64,000 bases of DNA from Hyperoodon ampullatus (lineage: Eukaryota; Chordata; Mammalia; Artiodactyla; Ziphiidae): NCBI GenBank assembly GCA_949752795.1, contig OX457056.1, positions 203,981,654 through 204,045,653 on the forward strand, read 5' to 3'. Shown piece by piece: positions 38,101-43,799 of this stretch (positions are counted from its first letter, which is position 1; the number at the start of each line of letters is the position of its first letter). The notes under the pieces were generated by a model. The model was not told where the DNA came from, did no database searches, and saw only the letters and a list, made by a program, of their open reading frames with translations. A program made the translations under genes and the position numbers.

Positions 38101-41100
38101 GCCCTTTCTGCTTCCCCAAATGCGCTGGACTTTCTATCTGTGTGCTGAGCAGAGCCAAGTTAGAGAGAGCTCTTTCCTAGAACCTGACTGGCCTCTGTCT
38201 CCCCCAGCCTAACTGATGGTCTGTCCTGGTTGCCGGGCATTAGAGACAGTGTGCTCCTGGTGCCATCAGAGACGGTACACCCCCCCAGGGCTCTGCGTGG
38301 CTGGTGTGGCTCCCAGGACACCAGCAGTGGGAGGCCCTGTGGACCCATGGAGGGCCTGCTGCCTGCCCCTGAAGAGTCTTTCCAGCTGGTCCAGAAGCCA
38401 CTGTGGGGTGCTCTGCTGGTGATGTTGAAAGCTTGAGACAAGCCCCAGGATTCTTTGGGTCTTCCTGGGACACCCTGGTATGTGCCGCTATGGTGGTTTT
38501 TATAATGAAGAGCCGACACGCTTTAAGAAGGGGAAAAGAGCCAGCCAAAAGGTGTTCTGCCTGGGCTGAAGTATACAGAAAAGGCAAGTATACAGAGAAG
38601 ACTGGACTGACGACACAAGCCAACAAGGTCGTCAAGTCACCTGTGGTAGACGCCAGTCCTCCAATATTACCAACTCTGCACTGGGCAACACTTGAAAAAA
38701 CCTGAACAGGTCTCCACTGGAGGGCACAGTAGACTTTCTTGAAGAAATACAGAAAAGGGAGCCCCCTAAACTTTCTTTTTTTAAATTTATTTTATTATTT
38801 ATTTATTTATTTTTGGCTGTGTTGGGTCTTCACTGCTGCCTGCGGGCTTTCTCTAGCTGCAGTGAGCGGGAGCCACTCCTCGTTGCGGTGCGCGGGCTTC
38901 TCATTGCGGTGGCTTCCCTTGCTGCAGAGCATGGGCTCTTGGCACACAGGCTTCAGTAGTTGTGGCTCATGGGCTCCAGAGCGCAGGCTCAGTAGTTGTG
39001 GCACACGGGCTTAGTTGCTCCACGGCATGTGGGATCCTCCCGGACCAGGGCTCGAACCTGTGTCCCTTGCATTGGCAGGCAGATTCTTAACCACTGCACC
39101 ACCAAAGAAGCCCCTAAACTTTCATCTCATAGACTGACAATGCTCGTCTTCAAGGAGAGAGTCGCTCATAGATGCGAAAAAACAAGGAAAAACATCATAA
39201 AAGCAACAGAAAAAGAACAATGGAGGACAAATTAGCAGAAAATAACAGATGGTTTGAATAAAATCACAAAGAGAAAATTGATTGAGAAGGATATAAACTG
39301 CTTGAAAATAGAGAAGAAAGTTGCCCCAGTGTGTAGAAACTTGAACTATACACGTCAGAAGCACAACCTGCACAAGAAGAAGGAGGACATGGATGGGACT
39401 TCCCTGGTGGTCCACTGATTAAGACTCCACGCTTCCAATGCAGGGGGTGCAGGTTTGATCCCTGGTCAGGGACCTGAGATCCCACATGCTGCACAGTGTG
39501 GCCAAAAAGTAAAAATGAAAAAGAAGGAGGACATGGAAAAAGCAATGGAGAGAACCACTTCCTTCTATTAACACTAGAATCTCCTCTATGAGAAAAGAAC
39601 TTGAGAAAGCTGGATGGCAGCTCTATCGACTGAGAGAAAGCTTGATGAGCTAAGAAAAGAAAATAACAACAACAGATACTGGCTAATGCTGAGTTTAATT
39701 TGCAGCCTTTCCCAAGTGGTCCTTTCACTCCTGCTGCCTTTGGTCTACATGCAGCCCACAGAGCTCCAACCATATCAGGGGATCCATCCCCTGGATCATC
39801 AGGTCCCCAGGAAGGAGGAGGGTCACTCTGGAAGGGCTCAGGGACCCAGGGTCACAGGTAGCTTTGATTCAGCTTTCACAGCAGTGACAGCTACATCCAC
39901 AGCAAGACATCTGCCTTTTTTCTCTTTTTTAAAAGTACTTTTGGGACTTTCCTGGTGGCGAGGTCGTTAAGAATCCGCCTGCCAATGCAGGGGACACAGG
40001 GGACACATCCCAAACCAAACCACCACAGTCAAGCTTCACGATATTCTATTAGTTTAACTCTAAATTCACAGGTTAATTTCGGGGAGGTGACATTCTACAA
40101 CCACTTTGCAAGGCAATTCAGACGCTAACTAGCCAGAGTAAGGTTGAATTTCACAGGTTAAGGATACTGCCTCCCTCAAGAGACTCTCACTTCAAGCATC
40201 AGCCCCAAGTTTGAGGGTCCTCAGGCCATGCACACTTCTGAGCAACTGGCTACCAACACCCTCCACAACAACCTCAGGTTTGATACTTTAATAGAATGAC
40301 ACACAGGACTCAGGAAGGTGCTATACTTAAGATTACAGTTTTATAATGAAGGGGACAAACCAGGACTAGCCAAATGAAGAGATGCATAGGACAAGGTCTA
40401 GGAGAGTCTAAGCATAAAGCTGCCATGTCCTCAGGACACATCACCCTCACACATCAAGTATGATTACCAACCAGGAAAGCTCATCTAAGCCTCAATGTCC
40501 AGAGTTTTAATTAGGGTTTCATTACATAGGCAAGATTGACTGAATCACTGCCCACTTGACAACTCAATCTCCAGTCCCCCTCCCCTCCTGCGGGGTAGGG
40601 TTGATGTCACCTGGCTCAAAACCAACCCTCTACGCACATGGTTGGTTTTTCGGGCCTGAAAGGCCCCCACCCTGAAACTACCTAGCAGCCCAGCATGAGG
40701 CACCTCATCAGCATAAACTCAGATGTGGTTCAAGGGGTCCACCATGAATAACAAAAACACTCCTATCATTCCAGAAATCCAAAGATCTTCCAGGAACCTC
40801 GAACACAGGCCAGCCAAATTCTTCATTACACATTTGTTTCTTTGTGTGTGTGTAAGATACTCTTTGCTGTTTAAACATTTCTAAATTTTATGCAGTCAAA
40901 ATAAAAGGTTTATTTTTTTTATGACAACCAAACCAAACACAACAACAAAACAATACAAAAATAAAACCTAGACTAGTAGCATTTCCCAGCCCTCAGAACC
41001 CTAGAGTATAGTCTAAAGAAGATCACTCTATGAAATTATGGTTAATGTGTTCTTCAACCATGAGGTTTTGAAACCAAGCAGGGCCCTCCTGGATACAAAA

Positions 41101-43671
41101 GCATTTCCGTGTCCCTCGTTTCTTTTTTGTAGGAAAAAGGCTTCAGGATCCTAGACCTTCCCTGAGTTCCAAAGGGCAGATTCAAGTAGTTACTAATTAG
41201 GGGAGTGAGGGAATGCAGAAACAAAGAAAAAGCAGTCAAGAAACAATAGTGCAGCAATAAAACAGAGTCCTAGTTCCCCCTCAAGGGATATACCTAATAA
41301 TCTGATATACATCTTTGAGTTGTTCTGCAGAAACTAAGACCCTCACCCAGGTGGAGGATGGTAACTACAAGCTGAGACCCCAGACTGGTCAGAACCAGAA
41401 GGTTGATGATTGAGATTCCTGGAATACCACCCTGTTACCTCACCACCAACCAATCAGAAGAAAGTCATAAACCCTGTAGCCCTCACCCCAAATGTTGCTT
41501 TTAAAAACTCTTCCCTGAGGGGACTTCCCTGGTGGCGCAGTGGTTAAGAATCCGCCTGCCAATGAAGGGGACATGGGTTCGAGCCCTGGTCCAGGAAGAT
41601 CCCACATGCCGGGGAGCAACTAAGCTTGTGTGCCACAACTACTGAGCCCACATGCCACAACTATTGAAGCCCATGCGCCTAGAGCCCATGCTCCGCAACA
41701 AGAGGAGCCACCACAATGAGGAGCCTGTGCAACGCAATGAAGAGTAGCTCCCGCTCGCCGCAACTAGAGAAAGCCCACGCACAGCAATGAAGACCCAATG
41801 CAGCCATAAATACATACATACATACATACATACATACATAAACTCTTCCCTGAAAACCATGAGGGAGTTCGGGTTTTTTGAGCCTGAGCTGCCTGTTCTC
41901 CTTGCTTGGCCCTTGCAATAAACCTCTCTCTGCTCCAAACTTCAACGTTTTGGTTTGTTTGGACTCACTGTGTGTCAGGCACACAAACTTGGGTTTGACA
42001 ACAGTTTCATTTTAAAAACTACATCTGAAACATTACCACCAGTGACATAACAAAGATCACTGGGAGAAGTTTTCCTTGGTTTGTTGTTACTACATTATAC
42101 AGTTCTTCACCCACAGGAAGAGTTAAGCTTCTATAGCATCCCTGATACTTCCTTGAGTACCTACAGAAGATCTTTACGCAAGCCTGGCATTTGGTGTGAA
42201 TGAATTTCTTCCTGAGGAGATGAGCTATGAAGACTACCAGACTGTTCTGGAAAACAGACAACAGTGGGGGAGGATGGCTGCCTTCCAAGGAAAAAACCAG
42301 ATCATTTCCAACAATGTTTAGAAAATGAAGGTGTGGTGAAAAATCTGCACAAAAGACTTTAGTATAAGGTCATCCAAATATATCTGTACATAGAACGGGA
42401 AACACACAAAACGTGGTCTCATTAAAATTGCATGCTTGAGATTCTTAACTACTTCTGACTCATAGCTTTCTATTCATTCAAAATAGCAAAGAGAGTTTAA
42501 CCAAACTTCTCATATAGCACAGTAAACATGTGAAGATACATCCACAACTATGTAAATTACTTAAATTTACCCTAAACTATATTTGCTATATTTGGGGGTA
42601 TGAAGATCCTATTTTTAGTGACCACCACTCTAATTTAAAAAAATGAGTTCAACTTTACATTTATAATGCTTTGTTGCTCCAATTACTACTACTTGAGAGC
42701 CCACCAGAGGCCAGGCACTGTTTAAGTGCTGGGATTACATAGATGAACAAGGCACATGATGTCCTCCCTCTCAGGGAGTTTATTTTATTTTGATTCTCAT
42801 CTATTCAAAATAAAACCAGGGCTTCCCTGGTGGTGCAGTGGTTGAGAATCCGCCTGCCGATGCAGGGGATACGGGTTCGTGCCCCGGTCCGGGAAGATCC
42901 CACATGCCGCGGAGCGGCTGGGCCCGTGAGCCATGGCCACTGAGCCTGTGCGTCTGGAGCTTGTGCTCCGCAACGGGAGAGGCCACAACAGTGAGAGGCC
43001 CGCGTACCGCAAAAAATAAATAAATAAATAAATAAAACCAAACCCCACAAGAAAATCAGGCATGGTTAATCCTCATTTTACAAAGAAGACACCTAAACTT
43101 TACAGGTGAGTCACATGCCCAGGCCAGGTAAGTGGTGAAGTTAGGAAAGGGAGCAAGGCCTGAGCTTTCCACCACAAGCAGGCCCAGAGAAAAACTGAGT
43201 ATTTTTAAATATGAAAGACCTCAAACCCAGGTAAAAAACATTCTTCAGTACAAAGTTACTCCCCCAAGCATCTATTTAAAAAATAAAAATAAAAAAGAGA
43301 CTGTTTTTAACTTGCACAGAAATGAACTTGTTTGAGGATCCAGGTTATGTCAATTTCAAAGGCTGCAGCTGGAAAGGCTCTGCTAAGCCCCTAAGCCCCA
43401 GATTTCTGTAGCTTTGGGGAAGGGAGGGTGGGGTGCAGATGCAGCACAGAGCAGCCACCAGGCCGACCAGCCACATACCTGGCACCTGGTGGGACTCCTT
43501 CAAGTCCAGGATATCCCTGATGTAGAGTTTTGCGAAGGCTAGAAACACAGGATCCAAACCCCACAAGAGGGAAGGAGTTTCCTCTTCACACCGGCTGGAT
43601 TCAGACTGCATCAGGAGGCTGGGCTGTGGCTTCCAGCCAACACTGAAAAGCTCTGCATTAGAGCCGAAGAG
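7949..43671 (-). CDS. STN1: STN1 (OBFC1), CST complex subunit; whole gene from exon 2 to the stop codon
   Basis: STN1 pairs with CTC1 and TEN1 in the CST complex, which binds single-stranded DNA, stimulates DNA polymerase alpha-primase, and carries out telomeric C-strand fill-in and replication rescue in the nucleus. Nine coding exons join in phase to give 368 residues, the human length. Coding pieces are 43611-43479, 36217-36122, 31352-31284, 26499-26341, 25614-25491, 24367-24196, 19465-19343, 16425-16353 and 8106-7949. Residues ~1-185 form the OB-fold half (TEN1 and DNA contact) and ~195-368 the tandem winged-helix half (CTC1 contact). R135 and D157, reported as mutated in human Coats plus, are both present at the same numbers. 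From memory of the human protein, D78, W89, I164 and M167 at the TEN1 interface are also kept. No stop, frameshift or lost splice site is seen. Identification rests on recognising the protein and is very secure. Confidence 0.97.
8899..8928. repeat. Perfect 10-bp hairpin in an AT-rich patch (STN1 intron 9)
   Basis: ttcaactata at 8899-8908 is the exact reverse complement of tatagttgaa at 8919-8928, with a 10-nt AT-rich loop. It lies ~0.8 kb from exon 10. Confidence 0.8.
9195..9275 (+). mobile_element. MIR SINE fragment
   Basis: tgtggctttgggcaagtcac...taagcctcagttttctgacc matches the MIR core and 3' arm. Confidence 0.6.
9500..9719 (+). mobile_element. CHR-family SINE, ~215-bp form
   Basis: It starts ggcttccctggtggcgcagt, carries tRNA-like A and B boxes, and ends in a long A tail. 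The 13-bp duplication agatttcctgaac flanks it exactly (9487-9499 and 9720-9732), so the insertion is complete and fairly young. Confidence 0.95.
9780..9940 (+). mobile_element. MIR SINE
   Basis: gactctggagtcc, a diverged middle, then cctcatctgttaaatgggaa follow MIR order. Confidence 0.65.
10335..13890 (-). mobile_element. Old L1 LINE, antisense, over 3 kb, interrupted by a SINE
   Basis: Read on the minus strand, an endonuclease-domain part ([18 protein letters not shown], about 11817-11970) precedes reverse-transcriptase-side text at ~10340-10800, as expected for ORF2. The part above 12000 fits the 5' side of the same old L1 class. Stops and frameshifts are frequent, so it is inactive. It fills much of STN1 intron 9 and is split by a CHR SINE at 11463-11806. 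Confidence 0.8.
11463..11806 (-). mobile_element. CHR-family SINE, long (~345-bp) form, nested in L1
   Basis: The plus strand shows the reverse of the head (...gccaccaaggaagccc) and a ttatttattgg tail. The duplication tcctgcaacattttt / tcttgcaacattttt (11448-11462 and 11807-11821) interrupts the antisense L1, whose text resumes directly after. Confidence 0.93.
13905..14090 (-). mobile_element. MIR SINE, antisense
   Basis: aaactgaggcacagacttgc, tcaaggccacacagctacaa and gtggcagagctgggattcaa are the reverse-oriented MIR core. Confidence 0.8.
14225..14710 (+). mobile_element. Old L1 3' region
   Basis: aatacttaaataaatggttg, tggaatactgtgcagccatt and aaaaagacaggtac resemble the L1 3' sense strand. 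Confidence 0.65.
14711..16010. other. STN1 intron 9, no recognised element
   Basis: Unique-looking intronic sequence. Short open frames on both strands show no family resemblance. Confidence 0.4.
16011..16240 (-). mobile_element. MER5A-like hAT fragment beside a MIR piece
   Basis: tatcagaatcacttgaggag, agtgaatcagaatccctagg match a diverged MER5A-type hAT-Charlie element (16011-16150). gaggagtctgaggctcagag (16193-16212) is an antisense MIR piece. The block ends ~110 bp from STN1 exon 9. Confidence 0.55.
16353..16425 (-). CDS. STN1: STN1 exon 9, residues 293-316
   Basis: This short 73-nt exon encodes [18 protein letters not shown] then DCQKPN, bridging to the second winged helix. The acceptor is TTCCTATTTAG and the donor C|GTAAGTGG. 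It leaves in phase 1. It lies within a longer plus-strand open frame that has no support as a gene. Confidence 0.93.
17047..17108 (+). repeat. Polypurine tract in STN1 intron 8
   Basis: About 62 bases are purine except one C. Such a mirror-like G/A run can form triplex DNA. On the STN1 sense strand it is a polypyrimidine tract. Confidence 0.75.
17572..17693 (+). repeat. Two G-quadruplex-prone tracts in STN1 intron 8
   Basis: At 17572-17602 six runs of three or more G occur with loops of 1-5 nt, ending gtgttaggg. At 17672-17693 a second tract has three G runs, two of them six long. Both are on the plus strand, which is the template strand for STN1. Confidence 0.75.
17880..18379 (+). mobile_element. 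5'-truncated L1 with twin-priming inversion
   Basis: The 17-bp duplication aaagaatgaggcttctg (17863-17879 and 18380-18396) brackets a 500-bp insert. The first ~64 bp (17880-17943) are the reverse complement of the L1 ORF2 end, and from ~17944 (gaagtaagtcagaaagag) the L1 3' UTR runs in sense orientation to an A tail after ccaataaagatgt. This is the classic inverted-5' structure of a young L1 insertion. Confidence 0.92.
18545..19255 (+). mobile_element. Old L1 3' region, split by MER20
   Basis: ctggtgggaatgttaattgg, ctccagcaattccccttt, gttggaaacaatataaatgt and similar text are typical of old L1 3' ends. The L1-like text continues on the far side of the MER20 copy. Confidence 0.7.
18921..19112 (+). 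mobile_element. MER20-like hAT MITE, complete, in STN1 intron 7 side of exon 8
   Basis: The 192-bp element opens cagtggttctcc and closes gagaaatcctg (inverted termini), with ggacacttggcaatgtctgg and caacaaagaatcatctggc inside as in MER20. An exact 8-bp duplication atttagag flanks it (18913-18920, 19113-19120), the size expected for hAT elements. It lies 230 bp below exon 8, that is, in intron 8. Confidence 0.88.
19343..19465 (-). CDS. STN1: STN1 exon 8, residues 252-292
   Basis: The 123-nt exon encodes [18 protein letters not shown] to GGFDNLFY, the end of winged helix 1. The acceptor is CTTCCTACAG behind a long pyrimidine-rich tract (19468-19509 on the plus strand is almost all purine). The donor is T|GTAAGAG. 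Phase 0 on both sides. Confidence 0.95.
19510..22639. other. STN1 intron 7, mostly unique-looking
   Basis: An L2-like fragment (agattgtgtgcttcttgag...gacacatagtgggtgatgga) sits near 20190-20270. Otherwise I recognise no element. Open frames here (20258-20509, 21538-21756, 22392-22598) look incidental. Confidence 0.4.
22640..23050 (+). mobile_element. Old L1 3' region
   Basis: ggtggtaatggcaaaagact, ggagagaccccttaaggaaa and atgataccatttgtgtaaaa resemble L1 3' sense text. Confidence 0.6.
23069..23196 (-). mobile_element. CHR-related SINE, short (~120-bp) form
   Basis: The plus strand reads the reverse of a tRNA-like head (accactggaccaccagggaa). The flanks ggactattccaactttt (23052-23068) and ggactatttgaattttt (23197-23213) are a diverged duplication, so this copy is older. 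Confidence 0.85.
23219..23480 (-). mobile_element. L2 LINE fragment, antisense
   Basis: ttcattccttcaatcaacaa, ccctgttctagagagcaaag, ctgctctcagagaacttaaa is reverse L2 3' order. Confidence 0.65.
23481..24195. other. STN1 intron 7 next to exon 7, no recognised element
   Basis: No repeat or gene is recognised. Confidence 0.4.
24196..24367 (-). CDS. STN1: STN1 exon 7, residues 194-251 (tandem acceptor)
   Basis: The exon encodes [17 protein letters not shown] through [12 protein letters not shown], the first winged helix that docks on CTC1. The acceptor is a CAGCAG tandem: the distal AG (exon starts at 24367, 172 nt) gives the human-like ...ALSNPG, while the proximal AG (24370) would add one Ser. 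The donor is CGA|GTAAGT, with an unusual A at the last exon base but a strong intronic half. It leaves in phase 0. Confidence 0.95.
24530..24860 (+). mobile_element. Old L1 3' UTR fragment
   Basis: gctgcagaatagtatgtaag, gatggtaccatttttgtaag and ggtaacctctggggaatggt are typical old L1 3' UTR text. Confidence 0.6.
25075..25275 (-). mobile_element. Old L1 fragment, antisense
   Basis: gattatgatgtgccttggtg, ggttcattgagcttcttgga and catgatttcttcaaatattt match the same L1 segment found at ~12610-12780. Confidence 0.7.
25295..25420 (-). mobile_element. MIR SINE fragment, antisense
   Basis: tttacaggtgaggacactga and gacttgcccggagccccaca follow reverse MIR order, ~70 bp from STN1 exon 6. Confidence 0.7.
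25491..25614 (-). CDS. STN1: STN1 exon 6, residues 153-193
   Basis: The 124-nt exon starts [19 protein letters not shown] and ends EKKEAL. It closes the OB fold with its C-terminal helix and begins the linker to the winged helices. Asp157 is intact. Residue 160 is Cys, where I recall Trp in human STN1. The acceptor is GGCTTGTTAG and the donor G|GTAAGTT. It leaves in phase 2. Confidence 0.95.
25615..26340. other. STN1 intron 5, short and repeat-poor
   Basis: The whole 726-bp intron shows no repeat that I recognise. Confidence 0.5.
26341..26499 (-). CDS. STN1: STN1 exon 5, residues 100-152
   Basis: The 159-nt exon encodes the helix [18 protein letters not shown] followed by the strand IGDIIRIRG and the loop to EREIYATAY. 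Arg135 lies in this strand. The acceptor is CCAACAACTACAG and the donor T|GTAAGC. Phase 1 on both sides. Confidence 0.95.
27040..27200 (-). mobile_element. MIR SINE, antisense
   Basis: cagatgaggaaactgagtca, aggtcaagcaacttgcccac and gagttcaaaccctggcagtc give a clear reverse MIR. Confidence 0.8.
27225..27464 (-). mobile_element. Probable old L1 fragment, antisense
   Basis: AT-rich text with tagcatcacttcaaatacac and tcatgttcatatgccacagt resembles an antisense L1 3' piece between two MIRs. Confidence 0.45.
27465..27690 (+). mobile_element. MIR SINE
   Basis: gtgtgaccttgggcagactg followed by ttaacc...ctgtttcctcagt is the MIR core in sense orientation. Confidence 0.8.
27691..29554. other. STN1 intron 4, AT-rich, no recognised element
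   Basis: Short open frames at 27702-27947 and 27980-28186 show no family resemblance. Confidence 0.4.
29555..29795 (-). mobile_element. hAT-Charlie MITE of the MER1 kind
   Basis: gttgataaactacagcccat, ttgtaaataaagttttatta, gtctggccctgtacagaaaa and agtccgctgacacttg follow the reverse order of this well-known MITE. Confidence 0.7.
30439..30650 (+). mobile_element. CHR-family SINE, ~215-bp form
   Basis: It starts gggcttccctggtggcgcag and ends in a long A run. The 15-bp duplication aaaaactacctaagg flanks it (30424-30438 and 30651-30665) with no mismatch. Confidence 0.95.
30666..31283. other. STN1 intron 4 next to exon 4, no recognised element
   Basis: Unique-looking intronic sequence. Confidence 0.4.
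31284..31352 (-). CDS. STN1: STN1 exon 4, residues 77-99
   Basis: The 69-nt exon encodes [17 protein letters not shown], a core OB-fold strand pair including W89, which I recall as a TEN1-contact residue. The acceptor is TTCTCTTGCAG and the donor G|GTAATTT. It is phase 1 on both sides. The C-terminal few residues (NNTISSS) are in the variable loop. Confidence 0.94.
31353..32399. other. STN1 intron 3 next to exon 4, no recognised element
   Basis: Only a 13-base A run (31986-31999) and AT-rich stretches stand out. Confidence 0.4.
32400..33110 (+). mobile_element. Old L1 3' region
   Basis: agctcatataaattaataag-type text, cccctcatatgctgttagca-like and ggaagttggaaataacctaa are old L1 3' features. 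A TA-rich microsatellite follows at 33056-33090. Confidence 0.7.
33550..34000. other. GC-rich patch in STN1 intron 3
   Basis: About 450 bp are clearly richer in G+C than the flanks and hold overlapping open frames on both strands (33550-33861 plus, 33651-34139 minus). I recognise no gene or repeat; a regulatory element or an old unrecognised repeat are both possible. Confidence 0.35.
34345..34715 (-). mobile_element. Old L1 3' UTR, antisense
   Basis: ttttaggttcacagcaaaag, aacatccccaccagagtggt, tcactcaaagtccatagttt and attcatccctccctgccccc run in the familiar reverse L1 order. Confidence 0.75.
34770..34905 (+). mobile_element. MIR SINE fragment
   Basis: ccttgagcaagtaactgagc...ttttctcatctataaaatgg is the MIR 3' arm in sense orientation. 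Confidence 0.7.
34906..36121. other. STN1 intron 3 next to exon 3, no recognised element
   Basis: AT-rich unique-looking sequence; short frames only. Confidence 0.4.
36122..36217 (-). CDS. STN1: STN1 exon 3, residues 45-76
   Basis: The 96-nt exon encodes [18 protein letters not shown] and onward to FYICG, the first strands of the OB fold. The acceptor is TTTAATTTCAG and the donor G|GTAAGAAC. It enters and leaves in phase 1. Compared with my memory of human STN1, the piece differs mildly (FYICG here, FYSYG in human). Confidence 0.94.
36700..38750. other. GC-richer block in STN1 intron 2, origin unknown
   Basis: Roughly 2 kb stand out from the AT-rich surroundings by G+C content. Open frames of 66-131 codons overlap on both strands (for example 36727-37056 plus, 38160-38519 minus, 38240-38635 minus), but none recalls a protein. 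No repeat is recognised and no target-site duplication was found. Confidence 0.35.
38776..39113 (-). mobile_element. CHR-family SINE, long form
   Basis: The reverse-oriented head (ccaccaaagaagccc) ends at 39113 and the tail is an ATTT-rich run. The duplication ctaaactttc occurs on both sides (38766-38775 and 39114-39123). Confidence 0.92.
39394..39520 (+). mobile_element. CHR-related SINE, short form
   Basis: It starts tgggacttccctggtggtcc and ends aaaaatgaaa. The 17-bp duplication aagaaggaggacatgga (39377-39393 and 39521-39537) is exact. Confidence 0.92.
39946..40005 (+). mobile_element. CHR SINE head only, 3'-truncated
   Basis: gggactttcctggtggcgag through gcctgccaatgcaggggaca is the tRNA-like head. 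The match stops after about 55-60 bp in a short duplicated ggggacaca, and no body or A tail follows. Confidence 0.75.
40010..40835. mobile_element. ERVL-type solo LTR remnant (MLT2-like)
   Basis: tttaattagggtttcattac, caactcaatctccagtcccc, caaccctctacgcacatggt and tcctatcattccagaaatcc follow the order of MLT2-type LTRs. No internal viral genes are attached. Subfamily and orientation are uncertain. Confidence 0.6.
41330..42001 (+). mobile_element. ERV1-type LTR remnant, split by a SINE
   Basis: A CCAAT box (caaccaatcag, ~41447-41457), then after the SINE a cttgcaataaacctc poly(A) signal (AATAAA 41917-41922) and an end at gggtttgacaaca make U3-R-U5 order. The 5' boundary is not clear and no viral genes adjoin it. 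Confidence 0.6.
41519..41839 (+). mobile_element. CHR-family SINE, long form, nested in an LTR
   Basis: It starts ggggacttccctggtggcgc and ends in a (CATA)n microsatellite at ~41809-41840 in place of the usual A tail. The 14-bp duplication aaactcttccctga flanks it exactly (41505-41518 and 41840-41853). Confidence 0.94.
42003..42660. other. STN1 intron 2, no recognised element
   Basis: Unique-looking; an 89-codon minus frame at 42019-42288 has no recognised family. Confidence 0.35.
42661..42800 (-). mobile_element. L2 LINE fragment, antisense
   Basis: gaggccaggcactgtttaag...tgctgggattacatagatga is reverse L2 3' text. Confidence 0.55.
42819..43029 (+). mobile_element. CHR-family SINE, ~215-bp form
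   Basis: gggcttccctggtggtgcag head and an AAATAAAT tail. The duplication aaataaaacca lies on both sides (42808-42818 and 43030-43040). It sits ~450 bp from STN1 exon 2. Confidence 0.94.
43050..43140 (-). mobile_element. MIR SINE fragment, antisense
   Basis: ttaatcctcattttacaaag and cacatgcccaggccaggtaa are a diverged reverse MIR. Confidence 0.5.
43479..43671 (-). CDS. STN1: STN1 exon 2: short 5' UTR and start codon, residues 1-44 plus 1 base
   Basis: The start codon is at 43611-43609, where the frame opens [18 protein letters not shown], matching the known STN1 N terminus; the upstream in-frame Met lies beyond the acceptor. The acceptor is preceded by a pyrimidine tract (ATTTTTGTCTCCCATCCAG on the minus strand), so the exon begins at 43671 and carries 60 nt of 5' UTR. 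The donor follows as G|GTATGT at 43478. The exon ends in phase 1, inside codon 45. Confidence 0.95.
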
Positions 43672-43799
43672 CTGGATGGGAGACAAAAATCAGGACGCAA
43701 GGCTGTTAACGTGGATGAAATCCACACGGCCCCTAAGCTATTCCCAGACGGGCATCCCGAACTCTGGAAGGGGTAGATCAGGGGTCCGGGGCCTGTCAA

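Noticed and set aside
41808..41840. CATA repeat as a possible array with spacers
   Set aside because: It is a simple microsatellite tail of a SINE, not a spaced repeat array.
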